Shown here in pieces: positions 10,555-22,500 of a stretch of DNA of 64,000 nucleotides. Under the pieces are notes generated by a model. It was given only the letters and a program-made list of their open reading frames with translations, made no database searches and was not told the origin of the DNA. The stretch's first letter is position 1. Each line of letters opens with the position of its first letter. Position numbers and translations under genes: made by a program. The stretch lies in NCBI GenBank assembly GCA_900491605.1, contig UESW01003836.1, positions 757,015 to 821,014 of the forward strand. The letters are read 5' to 3'. This stretch comes from Calamus simplicifolius (taxonomy: Eukaryota > Streptophyta > Magnoliopsida > Arecales > Arecaceae).

Positions 10555-13500
10555 ATGGAGCATGGAACAGAATTTAACTCATCAACATTTTCTTTTATGG
10601 ATGAGGATCACACCTTTGGGAACTCTGTTAGGTTCACCTTAAATCAAGAGTAAGTACATGCTTCATTTATCCCAATTCCTACATAGTTAATTTGAATTAG
10701 CATATTTAAACATTCTTAAAATCTAGTGTTTTCTCTTTTTCTTCATAACCATTGCCCTTTTATTGTTTGATCTTGTTACTAAAAGTTATCAAGCCCAAAG
10801 TACTTGTGTGAAAACCTGTAAATACAATATTTGAAATTCATTGCAATTTAAAAGTGTACAGGAATGATAGATACACTTGGGCTGAAAGGAACTCACTAGG
10901 TTTGCTTATGGATACGAAGGACATACTCTCTGTATGGTGAAATGAAGACAATACTATAAAGTCAACCAAAAGATGACTTAAGGCTCTATGTTGAATGTCA
11001 CCGTTAGCATCATTCCATGTGCTAAGTCTTGTAGTTATAAATGCACATATATGTTCTCCCAATTGCTTGAAAGTCAAGTAGCAGTGAGTGGCACATTCTT
11101 AAGTGAATAAATAAGGTGAATATGGTTCAAAATAAGGGTGTGTGTCTGGTAATCAGATTGATGAGCCATAGACTTGTCAAATCCTTTATGATGCTAGTCA
11201 TATTTGGATAGATGGATATAACCAATGATCATGCCAAAGACTATCAACAATGATAGGAAATGCTCCCTTTGTTATACTGAGGGAATAATACTGAGTAACT
11301 TGCTCCTCCAACAATTGTAGTTGGAAAATTTGGTCACCACATCTGGAAATGGTTGAGTTCCCAAAAAGGTTCTACAATTTTAATTTTACATTAAGATAAT
11401 GACCTGTTGAGTGCTAGATATTTGGGGCGTGATAACTGATTCTATGATGGGAAATTTGTCACAATCCAATTATTTAGCCTTTTCCCAACCATTTGGGATT
11501 GGCTTTATGAAGTGATGGAAAAGTTGTACAAAAAAAATATAGTATTTTTATAAATGTAGCCATAGGTCAAACATGGTCTAGCTGAACTCTTTTTTTTTTC
11601 CCTCTTTCCCTCACAATTCATGGTCTTTTTGTGGTCTAGGAAATGTCAGGTATATGGAGGTAATGTTGTTTATAGAGATTGGTCTTTGAAAGTACTTTTT
11701 ATTACTTGTCCTTTTTCTTCATTTTCTTCTTCTCTTTGCCCTTTCTACCTAGACTTCTACTTTGACCCATTTATATCCGTTTTTTTTTTTTCCTTTCTCA
11801 TTTGCATGGTTTTGACAATTCTTCTATGCTTTTCATTATAACTTGATGGTTGACTTTAGATTGTAGCTGGCTGTGATAATTTGTTCAATTTTTCATGGAC
11901 CCTTTCTAACTTTGACTTCATTTTATGAAAGATGGATTATGGTGGTGCTGATTTCAAAATAATACTTTTGGTAATGTCTCCAAAACTAATATTTAACCTA
12001 CACTCCATGATGTTTTGGTTTTGTCACTGATCAAATTCTTAATATAACCTAGTGATATCCGAAACTAACACTATTCTGATGTATCAAATGATTCTTTATT
12101 AAATAACCTTGTGGATGTTATCTTCTCGAGATTGGATCCTATTGCCTGCAATTGATGAAGTTGTATAACTATAATTTCATACACAAGGCAATATCTTTCA
12201 TCCATGAATCTTATTGTTATCTAGACTTCTGCAATCTCATATACTTTATATGCCCAGAGATCATCTAATTAAATGCTTTTGAGGAGGTTTCGGATATAGT
12301 ATCAAGTTAAGAAGCCAAGGTAGGAAGACTTCTGTAGAAGTAAGCATGAAATTGTTTTGGACTTCTTTAACTCTCCCATATATTGAATGAGGCTTGCTCT
12401 TTATGTTACGGGCACTTTCCTTTTTACAAGATCCCTTGGTGAACAGTCTACAATGAATGTGTATCTGTTAGTTACACGTGCACTATAATTAACAATTCAT
12501 TAATATATGTTGCTAATTTTGAGGCAATACTTTTTTAATCTCCTAATAAGATAACTGCTAGATCAGAATCTTTGGTTTCATGATGGTTCAAGCCTACGTA
12601 TTTTGTGATAGAATTCTGAACCAATTTTCAAGGGACCATATTGGAAGTTTGCTCTGGATATTAACTCATGGATGGAGTCTTCAATTTATAATTTCCACTA
12701 CATATGCTAAATGCACTATTATCTTAGTCTGACCTGTTGTCTGCCAATGAAATATTAAATGTTTTAGCCAAAAGTTACATGGAGTGCACATCAAATATGA
12801 GGACCATGTAGATTAGTTTTTTCTTTTGAGCCTTTCAATTTAAATAAATTAAAACTATATGAGAAAAATAGCTACTTTGTGGCGTTGGAGAATTAACTGA
12901 CTAATCTATTAACCCCATATTGATTTTGATGATTAAAAAATAATTAAGTAGGGTACTAATATGTTTATTATGGAGACAAAGATCAATGCAGACAAATACA
13001 GCATATCAAGATGTTTTGATGAATTACAATGTCATCTCAATTGCCTCAAGTCCCTTGACGAATTGAAGTTGTCTGTGGATTGTCTCTACCGTGCTATGGC
13101 CGAACCATGCCTCAAAATGGTTAGTTGGGCTGCCTGTTTAGCTAACTGGATGGCCAGGTCAGTCACCTGGCCGAAACATGCTTCATTCTAGTTAGCTGGC
13201 TATTTTTCAGCTAACTGGATGGCCTAGTCAGTCACCTAGCCGAACATCACTTGAAAATAGCCTGGAGTTTGCATCCAGCTAGCTATGTTTTCTGTTCTTC
13301 TTCCTGGCCAAATTCATGATAAAAAGAGCTAACTGGGGTGCTCTCTTAGCTAGCTAAACCTCTCTGGGAGCTAACTGAAGATAACTCTCAGCTAGTTAAC
13401 TTTCTGTGCTAGTTAACTGGGTTTCTTATCCAGCTAACTATGAAAGCCTGCACCTTGTCTTGGCCGAACTCCACTTCCAAATAGTTAGCTGGAACTGATG

Positions 13501-16500
13501 TCCAGTTAGCTAAGGAAATGCTAAAATCTTTCTCTGGTCATGCTCTTCTTGAAAATAGTTAACTGGACTTTTAGTCCAGCTAACTAAGGAAATGCTGAAA
13601 CTCATCCCGGCCATGCTCTTCTTGAAAATAGTTAATTGGACTTTTAATCCAGCTAAGGAAATGCTGAAACTCATCCTAGCCGTGCTCATGTTGGAAATAG
13701 TTAACTGGACTATTAGTCCAGCTAATTAAGGGAATGGTGAAATTCAGTCTGGCCGAATGCCTTGTGGAAATAGTTAACTGGACTTTTAGTCTAGCTAACT
13801 AAAACTTGTTGAAATCTTCTCATGGCTGAACGTCACTTGAATTTAGTTAACTAGGAGTAACATCTAGCAAACTAAACCTGCTAAATATCTTACTGGCCGA
13901 ACTTCATCTTCATCTAGTTAACTGGAATTAAGCTCCAGTCAACTAAGGAGCTAACTCCACTTCACTGGGCATAAGTTCTTTGAAATTCAGTCAGCTGGGA
14001 ATCAATTCCAGCTAACTGAACTTAATCTTCGACTGCTGAACGGATGCTATCTTGTCTCTGGGATGACTAGATGTTGATTTTAGTTAGCGGCTGCACACCC
14101 TCTGAGGAAGATAATTAAGCTCTCTCTCTTTCTCTCCCATTCCGGTGACTGACAGATCATTTAATGCTTTGGGAAATATCTTCAACGATTATTTTTCTAC
14201 TCCCGTTTTTCTTTTCATTTTTCCGTTTTAGTCTAACGGATAGTTTTGCAGATCAAACATTTTAAATAGCTGTGTAGAAGAAGAAAATGAGAACAATAGA
14301 AAGCTATTATTGCATACATCTATGGTTGTTCAACAATAAAGAAAGGAAGCTCTGTTTTGAATTCGTGAGTGCTTTCTGAAGATCATTGATTGCTCATCCT
14401 TGCTGATACGTTAAAGCTTCCAAGAGACATTGAAGGTTTTAACTCTTCAAAGAAGACTTCACTTATTGTTGAAGTGCATTCAAGGAAGAAGCTTATTTGA
14501 GAAGTTGGCTTCAAAATTGTAAAGTATTTATTTCTGAATATTTGCTCATTCTAGGAGTGTATTGTTCTTAACATTCTTTGAACCTATTTTAAATCTTGTA
14601 AAGGGTTGGGTTTAATCCTTGGTTGTCTGGCTTCCTTGTGCCGTGAAACAAGAAGACTAGCCTGGAAGGCTAGGGTTTGGCTCCCTTGTGCCGTATAACA
14701 AGAAGACTAGTTGAGGAAGGCTAGGGGTTGTAATCATTGGTGATACGATTGGAGTGAAATTCCCAAAGGTTTTTAGGGAGTGGACATAGGTGCAGGGTTG
14801 GCACCAAACCACTATAAAAATCCTTATGTTTGTGATTGCTTGAATATTTTCTGTGATATCTCTGTGTTCACTTTACTACACCACTGCCAATTAAATTTCG
14901 ATTTGCTAAAAGCGCATTACTGCACAATTAATTTTAAGAAACCCAATTCATCCCCCCTCTTGGCTTGCTACCTCTGGGCAACATAATCAGTTCTGCAATT
15001 AGGGGAACAACAAACAATGTTTCCAAGACTGCATAGGATCTTTCATTATACTCTCAGCATGGGAGGCAAAGCCCTGAGACATGAGGTGTAAATTTTTAAG
15101 AATCTACACCTTTTAGTTGTCAAGTTATTAAATAAACACACATCCAATATATAATTAGCCTCAGCCTCTAAACATCGTCGGCCTTCTCTTTCCAAAGTTT
15201 CTATGTAAAAATTAGTCACTTGTAGATTTATCTCCATCATGGCTCTTTCATGATTTTCTCCACATTTTTAGTCCTATATTTTATTTTGCTCTAAATAAGT
15301 TCATATCTTCTTGGTCATTTCACGTGTCTCACTTGATTGGTCTTCAATTATGATCCATTGGACATATCATGTCCTGTCTTAAAACTCTGGGTGATGAATT
15401 GTGAGCCTCAATTGAGCTTTGTAGAGTAATGTTGGGAAGGTTGTCTCTTGCTTTCTGTCTGGGACTTAACTAGGTTGTAATTCATTCTGTGGAGAAATGT
15501 CTAGGGAAAGCACACTTGACACAGCTGCTGTTGAGGTGCCATATCTAAGCATTCTAATGAGCACATCTGAATTGGTATATGACATACAACACAGCTCAAA
15601 AATCAATTATTAGCAGCATCTTGTATATGGCCACAGTGCAGTGCTTCAGTTTCACATCATTGGTGATGGCTCCACATGTACATATTTTCATACAAATTTC
15701 TGCCAGATATAAAGGAAAAAGTAGACTACAATCATAGCCTTTTTTCCCTTACTTTTTCATGCTACTGTTTTCTGTAGATATAGATATCTGTATCTTATGG
15801 TCACTGAGTCAAACAAAGCTATGTTTCTATGCATGTATTTCATAGTTCAGTCACATGTGTTGACATAATGATATGGATATTAATTTCAACTTGAGAAGCC
15901 AATACGGATTAATGGACATGCCAATTATAGACTTGCAGGCTCAGGCCTGAGAATTTTCTGGCAATGAAAGAATTCCAGCTTATGAAGTGAATTCTGCGGC
16001 TATTATGCAGAATAAATAAATTTTCTAACTGGGAGAAATAATATCCTTTACTGAGTGAATTTACATCACAATATTGCACAGGTTTTTAATCATAAGGCTC
16101 CAATTTATCTTTCTCCATGAAGAGTTTTGCTCCTTCAAGTAACTACAGAAATGGCAATTTCCTAAGGAACTTTTAAAGCAATTTCTTGTATCCACAGTCA
16201 TTTGGCCTGTTTGTAGATCATGACTTTTGCAATGATGACCTCACATCATGTTAATACTTTCTAATTTTGTTCTTATTTCTGACCATTCTCCTGATCATGC
16301 TTTGTTGCAGTCCAAGGGTGGTACTCTGTGGGTACAGTGTCCCTCATCCTTCAGATAACAAGGTCAATATAAGAGTTCAAACAACAGGTATGTATGCTTT
16401 TCTGTTAATCTTTTTTCTTTTAGCATGCTTATGTTTCTGTTCAACAAGCCTAATAGGTAAATCTTGTCTTTGGGATTACATACACCAGAACCCTGCATAT

Positions 16501-18367
16501 CATGAATTGTTTCAGATGATTGGTTATGAGGTTTTTCAGATGATTAAGAATAAATACATAATGAAGACAAGTTGCATCAATTCATTAATCCTGCCTTAAA
16601 GAGATTTATTTGTCCACCAAATCTGTTTACCATGGCTATTGTACTACTATTCTCCATTGTATTTTATATCCTGATTCTTAGTTCCATATTTTAATGTAGA
16701 GACCTCCTGGTATGCCATTGCACCATTTGCATTGGTAACAAAGAGTACAAAAATCTCACCTAGTTGGATCAGCACCTAATATATCCATACCCTACTATAC
16801 AAGTTTCATGCAACATATTTTAACTATGATGTAGTATTTGTTAGGGTCTATTGGAGAAAGAATAGACGAAACCTTAGATGTGAATGCTGGCTAGAATGAT
16901 GAATTTTGACCTCATCTTTTTGTCTGAGATACCTGTATTCTTGCTGTGAGATAACATTTCCAACTTTATAAGCATGTCCAAATTCTGTTGAAAAAGAGAA
17001 ATTAACCATGAATATGGCCAATCCATGAGGTCAAGTAGTCTAAGAGTCCTTTCTGGTGTCAAACTGAAACTAGATTGTCCATTTTTTTCTCGCTCAAGTT
17101 TCTAAGCCAATGACAATGATTTTTATGAATTAATCATGGTGATGATTCCAATTTTGATGTTCTCCTTGTGGGTATTACTAAGTTCAAACCTTTATGATAA
17201 TTATTTTGTTTGATTTGAGATCTTCTTTTTCTTGATTTGTCAGATGAATAGTTGCTTTAAACTTCAATTAAGGCTCATAGACCAGCCACTATCTAAACCA
17301 CACTTATTAGCCATGTGCACATATACCAGGTGCTGCAGTGCCTGAAATTGAGATTTCATTATCAAATGGAAACTAATTCTATCCAGCATGTGTATTGTCA
17401 TCTTTTTGAGAGATCATTGTTCATGTCAAGTGTATTACAGCATAGCCTTTTCAATATTTTTCAACAACATAGTGCAAGTCAGCTTAAGATACAATTAGGA
17501 TTTGCTACCTTGATTCACTGGGGGCAACATGCCTGCAGTCTACATGAGGTTTTTCTTCAGTATTCTTCACCGGACACATCAATTTACCCAGTTCTCCATT
17601 GTATATGCGATCTTCATTGGTTTTAATAATGGATTTTCGTATAAGACAGCATTTCCCAGTTCAGCCCACACCATAATATGCAGGAAGGGTACTGAGAGTG
17701 GATATACCCCCTCTGTACCAGGATATGTTCCATATTGACACTTTGTATAGGGTGCGCCAGTTGGGTGGTTTCAGTACGAGATAAGTTTGTCCACTCAGCC
17801 AATCTAGATATCTGGAGTAAGGCTTGTTGGTAATGGATATAATTATCATGGTCCATATAAAGGTCTAAATCCATGTGCCATCGAAGGCTTGTTGGTAATG
17901 GATATAATTATCATGGTCCCATATAAAGGTCTAAATCCATGATTTGCCATCGAATTGTGATCCACTTTGAAAAAAAAATGGCAAATAATCTGGCTGTATG
18001 AAGCGTTGTGTCTCAAAACTGTTTTAAGATCTTTGTTACATGTGGCTACCCCTAGAACTCAATGAACTTAAATGAGAAACAAGATCCTGAAAATGACGGA
18101 AGAAATGGGTGTCTTTGGAATTGTTAAATTATTCTTTTACTAGTTGGTTAATTATTGTATTTCAAATCTCTCTTCAGATTTTAATTTTATCCATTGGCCT
18201 CGGTTGGGTGAACAGGTGATCCTGCAAAAGATGTACTAAAGGATGGACTCCAGAATTTGTTGGGGATGTGTCAACATGTGAGGTCTTCGTTTGACAGGGC
18301 TGTAACTGATTTTAAAGCGAGCCAGCCTCAGCACATGGATGCTGATAAACATAAAATCAGACCCTGA
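10555..18367 (+). CDS. RPAC2: RNA polymerases I and III subunit RPAC2 (AC19)
   Basis: Spliced coding exons: 10555-10649, 16311-16387 and 18216-18367, 324 nt or 107 codons plus stop. All junctions are GT/AG and the phases join exactly. The protein begins MEHGTEFNSS, then DEDHTFGNSVRFTLNQ, DPRVVLCGYSVPHPSDN, VNIRVQTTGDPAKDVLK and HVRSSFDRAVTDFK, which is the conserved dimerisation fold of the AC19/Rpb11 family. Known role: it pairs with AC40 in the assembly platform of Pol I and Pol III in the nucleus. Family members are usually a little longer. Here a 1-nt shift near 18345-18349 appears to cut the tail: another frame stays open to a TAG at 18444-18446. The 5' untranslated exon lies upstream and was not found. 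Intron 1 holds a solo LTR. Confidence 0.93.
10650..12901 (+). other. RPAC2 intron 1, left part
   Basis: AT-rich intronic DNA without coding signs. A short stretch near 11480-11525 (AGCCTTTTCCCAACCATTTG then GGATTGGCTTTATGAA) resembles one near 18898-18940 and recalls the tail of plant Au-type SINEs. Several T-runs are present. Nothing else stands out. Confidence 0.6.
12907..14983 (+). mobile_element. Solo LTR in RPAC2 intron 1
   Basis: Flanked by a 5-bp duplication TAATC at 12902-12906 and 14984-14988. It starts TATTAACCCCATATTG, evidently TGTTAAC with the terminal TG changed to TA, and ends CTCTTGGCTTGCTACC then TCTGGGCAACA. Both ends match the solo LTR at 6667-9140 (opposite strand), and the last 40 bp also resemble the SIRE LTRs at 43048 and 51283. 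No coding domain, PBS or PPT lies inside, so it is solo. Length 2,077 bp. A hairpin-type tandem array occupies about 13120-14040. It sits in sense orientation in the host intron. Confidence 0.9.
13120..14040 (+). repeat. Tandem array of AGTTAACT hairpin units in the solo LTR
   Basis: Roughly a dozen degenerate units spaced about 70-80 bp apart. Each carries TAGTTAACTGGAC, a short loop such as TTTTAG, then TCCAGCTAACTA, so each unit can fold into a hairpin. Between units, the sequence includes a repeated GGCCGAAC or GGCCATGCTC segment. Best copies are at about 13545-13590, 13620-13660 and 13690-13730. Early copies near 13130-13250 differ more (GCTAACTGGATGGCC). Confidence 0.85.
14989..16310 (+). 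other. RPAC2 intron 1, right part
   Basis: AT-rich intronic DNA from the end of the solo LTR to the acceptor TTTGTTGCAG at 16301-16310. The small open frames show no family resemblance. I see no other element. Confidence 0.6.
16388..18215 (+). other. RPAC2 intron 2 with a 65-bp tandem duplication
   Basis: Starts GTATGTATG and ends GGTGAACAG. A direct tandem duplication lies at about 17819-17953: AAGGCTTGTTGGTAATGG, then ATATAATTATCATGGTCC, through to AATCCATG and CCATCG occurs twice. The second copy has small insertions (an extra C and ATTT). Otherwise featureless. Confidence 0.7.
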
Positions 18368-19235
18368 ACCTCCATCTGCTCAGCCTCCTGTGTCACAAGC
18401 AGTAGCTGAGCCTTCTATTGCTGGTGGTTTTATTAAAGGGCTTTAGCAAAGACTGAGCTATAGCTACTATTGATTAAATTGGCACTGAGTTTATTGTAAT
18501 CTGGGCAATCTTGTTCAGAATGGATATCATTTGTAGTGGAGAATGTTTTAATAACATGCACTTGTGACTGCATTTATATGGGATAATAAGATGAGTGATT
18601 CATTTGGAAGAGGTAGCACAAACATGTGCTGATAGAGCTTGCAATTCTGATTGATGTATCAGTGGTGATGGGATTGGTACTTTCTGATTTGTTTGCTGAC
18701 ACTGAACCGTCAACCATATTGTGGTTCAGATCTCAGCGGACTATGAGATTGACGAAGGATGAAGTGGAAGGTGATACTGCTTCCGTCCTCTGGCCTCCTC
18801 AAGTAATGAAAATCTACTGCATCGACATGTGATAAAGTGCATGGTGTATTAAACATCTCCGTAACTGCCATCCTCCACACTCAACTCAACTCATATAAGC
18901 CTTTTTCCAACTACATGGGATTGGTTACATGAATATGCTTTCTCCACTCTACTTTATCCAGGATCAAATCAATATTTAAATTATAAATAATTATATTTTT
19001 TTATTATTTATGTTCATATTAGTTTATATCTATTTCTATTCTTATCTTTCATAAATTATTAAAAAATTATTTTTTTTAATTGAAGCAGCTAAAGATCAAC
19101 TATTATCCTTCGTAAATTAACATTATTTTCAAACTTGCCGATCAGGCAGAGAACCAATACGGGTGTAGTTCTAGCTACGTCCAGATCATTTGATTTAAGA
19201 CAAATAAAATTATCTCAAAGATTCTTTTAACCTTC
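18368..19235 (+). other. RPAC2 3' region and spacer to the tRNA gene
   Basis: The first 80 bp can still be read in the +1 frame relative to the stop at 18367 and end in TAG at 18444-18446. The rest is presumably 3' UTR and spacer. About 18870-18960 (ACTCAACTCAACTCATATAA then CCAACTACATGGGATTGG and TTACATGAAT) resembles the conserved tail of plant Au-type SINEs, at low confidence. About 18960-19080 is very AT-rich. Confidence 0.5.
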
Positions 19236-19317
19236 GTCGATATGTCCGAGTGGTTAAGGAGACAGACTCGAAATCTGTTGGGCTCTGCCTGCGCAGGTTC
19301 GAATCCTGCTGTCGACG
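19236..19317 (+). tRNA. tRNA-Ser (anticodon CGA)
   Basis: An 82-nt cloverleaf. The acceptor stem GTCGATA pairs with TGTCGAC with one G-U wobble. The anticodon stem ACAGA/TCTGT encloses the loop CTCGAAA with anticodon CGA. A long variable arm (GGGC/GCCT) is typical of serine tRNAs. The T arm is GCAGG-TTCGAAT-CCTGC. Internal promoter boxes A (near TGTCCGAGTGG) and B (GGTTCGAATCC) are intact. No intron. A run of eight T at 19320-19327 follows as a Pol III terminator. It reads the serine codon UCG. Confidence 0.97.
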
Positions 19318-19319
19318 AA

Positions 19320-19327
19320 TTTTTTTT
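19320..19327 (+). terminator. Pol III terminator of tRNA-Ser
   Basis: Eight consecutive T residues begin two bases after the discriminator base. Four or more T on the non-template strand is the standard Pol III stop signal. Confidence 0.85.
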
Positions 19328-19578
19328 CCCATTTTTAGTATTTCCTCAATTTGTTTTGGGTTTAAGAATAGAAAATACCGATCGAACGGTCGGCATAAAA
19401 AATCGGACGACTTCACCTCGTTCCGCTGCCCAGTCTGCCCCCTTCCTTGCTGCTCGTTTGCGTGGTCCCAACCGCAAACGAGGAGGCAACGCCGAACCAA
19501 GACACAGGAAAAGCAGCCAAGGGAATAATAAAAAGGCCAAACGCCGAAGCTCGAAGGAAGGTCTGGTAGTAATCCGCA

Positions 19579-22500
19579 ATGGCGGAGGAAAATAAGCGGG
19601 CCGCGATTCCCCCTCGCTACGACCTGGACGCCAAGTGGGACGCCTGCCTCGATCTCACCATCCGCCGCTTCTTCTACTCCTCCCTGGCCGGCGCCTTTAG
19701 CGGCCTCCTCCTCTTCCGTAAGAACCCTCCCTCTTCTCTGTCATCGGATTCGATGTTGAGACCTGTTTCGATGCTTGTTGACGGGTTTTTGGGGAAAAAA
19801 TTGGATTCTTTTTTTTGTGGTTTTATTGATACTTAACAACTTGTTGTTGCGTTTTACAAATTTCTGTTCTTTTCATTTCCCGGTGGAGGGGTCTTGTGTT
19901 ATTATGTTTTCTTGTTGTTTTTCTGGAGTTTGTTTTGAATATTTTAAATCTTTTTTGCAAGGACATGGTAAGATTGATTTATGATTTTTGTTTGTAGTTT
20001 TGCTGTTGGATCTTTAGTAGTTAGGGTTTCTGATGTTGGTTAGATCAGTGGCGTTTTAGGTGGCAAGTTGTAATGTTGATAGTTTTATCGATGTTTTCTC
20101 TTATTGGCTAGGTTTTCTATAGGAATAGGCACTAGGGAAGGGGGATATGACATAAGTTATCGCTGAAATTGGCAGTGTCATTATTGGTGTACCTCTTCAG
20201 AAAGAATGCGAGTAAAATGATGGAATTAAGGATTAAGACTGACAGAATCTTCGACATGTGAGATTTTTGAGTGAGGAGGGCGTCAAAGCCCACCATTGAT
20301 TTCATTGAGTAGTTGAAATCAAAGGTACATATAAGGGAAGTGGAAGAAGGAGAAGAGTTGGAAAAAAGAAAAAGAAAGAAAGAAAGAAAGATACAAACGA
20401 AGTAAGAGAATAAGAAAAGCAAAGGTGGTAAATCGGCTTCCTGAGAATCAAAACAATGACTAGCTAGTTGCTGCCGAGGTGGATTTCTTATGCTCCTCTT
20501 TAATGGCAGAGGTAAAGCTTAGAAAGAGAGCAATGATTTTAAGTATGGTGCAGCCTAACTCACATTGCGATATTTGAGTTTGACAGCTAATTATTTTCCT
20601 TCTAATGATTTGAAATTCGCAGACAATTAGGTTCCGTGCTCTATTGTCTGTGTGTTTACAAGGCCCAACTTTTTCCTTATGGAATTTGAAATGGCATGTT
20701 TTTAGGAATGGCCTCCGTTGTGTTTTATCCTTACTTCTCAGATATTTGATTCTTGTTGAATCAGGTGACTAGGTGACAGATTTTGCATGTTTTTAGAGAG
20801 AGGTACCAGCTTGCTGATAAGTTAGCTGGACTGGCTTGCTTTAGTGCCAAAGAAAAGCACTTCAACGATTGATTTTCAGGTTTTTCTTTTAGCTTTTTTT
20901 CAAGGCTGATGGGTGTGGCTTTTTGTTTTCTAGATGTGAGTGTGAGCTTTAGGCTGTCTACCTACATTTAAAAAAAAAAAAAAGAAATCAACAGATGAGG
21001 AGCTCTTTAGCGTAAGGTGATGGACAAAACCATGATGAGAAGTGAGATTGCAGCTCTCCCAAGAAGTATATTGTCTTCTACGTCAGTATTTTCTTGCCAA
21101 CCTTATGTTACTATAGAAAAATAAAGGCCCTTATGAAAGCAGTCTATCACCTATTCCTGTCTTTTGTGCAGATTCATAAGTTGGATTATGATTGTAAGAA
21201 GAGTGGATAACTCTCCAATAATATTTCTGCAGTGTTACCAAGACACCCCAAATTTTAGGTTTTTTTTTTTGACATGTTGGACACTCAAGCACTTAATACC
21301 ATCCAATTGGATGCCATGACGATTACTTATTTTCTTGACATTTTTATATGAACATTTTCAATTCTATAGAATAATAGGCATCTATTTGATCAAATCTTAT
21401 GAACTTAAGGAGCATAGATCTAGCTTATTATTCATTATATACAAGAATCAATTTATCTTCAAACATACATATATGAGATAAAAATGTGCCCATATCCAAT
21501 ATTTAGAAGGTTCACATGTCGAATTCGTTTGGACACTTGGACACTTGATGCTTGTCCCACATGTCCAAGTAACTTCAATTAGGTCCATCTTAGTGCATTG
21601 AGTTGATAAATCAAATATCATTTTGTGGCATATTAGTTAAAGGAAGCTATTCATCATTTACTTTCTATGATATAGTGTGTATATTGTTTGTTACCAGTGA
21701 TTGATATATGACATCAGAAATCCTTGGAAGAACTTTCATTAAAGACAGGCATGGTTATTGAATTATTGGAATTTTCTAGAACTATCGGATGCCCATTAGT
21801 TTTTCACATGTTTTGCCTTGGTTTAGGTGTTAATCAATGAAAACCAAATCGTATCTAATTTTTCAAGTTTTAGGAAATCAAGATGTGCTACCCAAAAACT
21901 ATACAAATTTGTTGCATTATTCTGTACTGTTTACACAATTATTTTCTGTCTGTATTTATGATTTCTGTTATATTTCCAACATTTTTCAAATTTCTGTATA
22001 AGTTGTTTCCACTTTGCCAGTTTTATAATGTTTATATTTGCTCCCAGCTGTGATCATTGCGTGGGAGAAGTCAATACTGTAAAAATTAGTTTTTGATCAG
22101 ATTAAATTTCTAAAGGAACTGGCCATGTCATGGATGTCAGGATGCCAACATGACATGCAATGGATTCAATACAAATCAAAGAAGGGATGATAAAATGGAG
22201 CATATGCAAATGTAATCAGAAAATGAAAATATAGAAGAAATAAATACCTTGTAGTTGTAATTTCTAGAATTTTAACAAGTCACCATGTGTATCTATTGCT
22301 TCAATGCTTATCTTCAGATACACCAGTTTATCTTGGTTGATTTTTTGGATGTGTTTTACATTAAATGATGTTATTTCTTTCTTATAGTTTTCGTTCCATC
22401 TCATATGTAAGGAAAGAAAAACTATTGTTTTAAAATGCAATGCATTACTGGAGTCACATATCCAACCATTTCTTATGTGAGCCTGAGTGGGGTTGCAGGG

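Noticed and set aside
19210..19595. Open frames on both strands across the tRNA gene
   Set aside because: They run through the tRNA cloverleaf and the MIC10 5' UTR, a well-known source of spurious frames.
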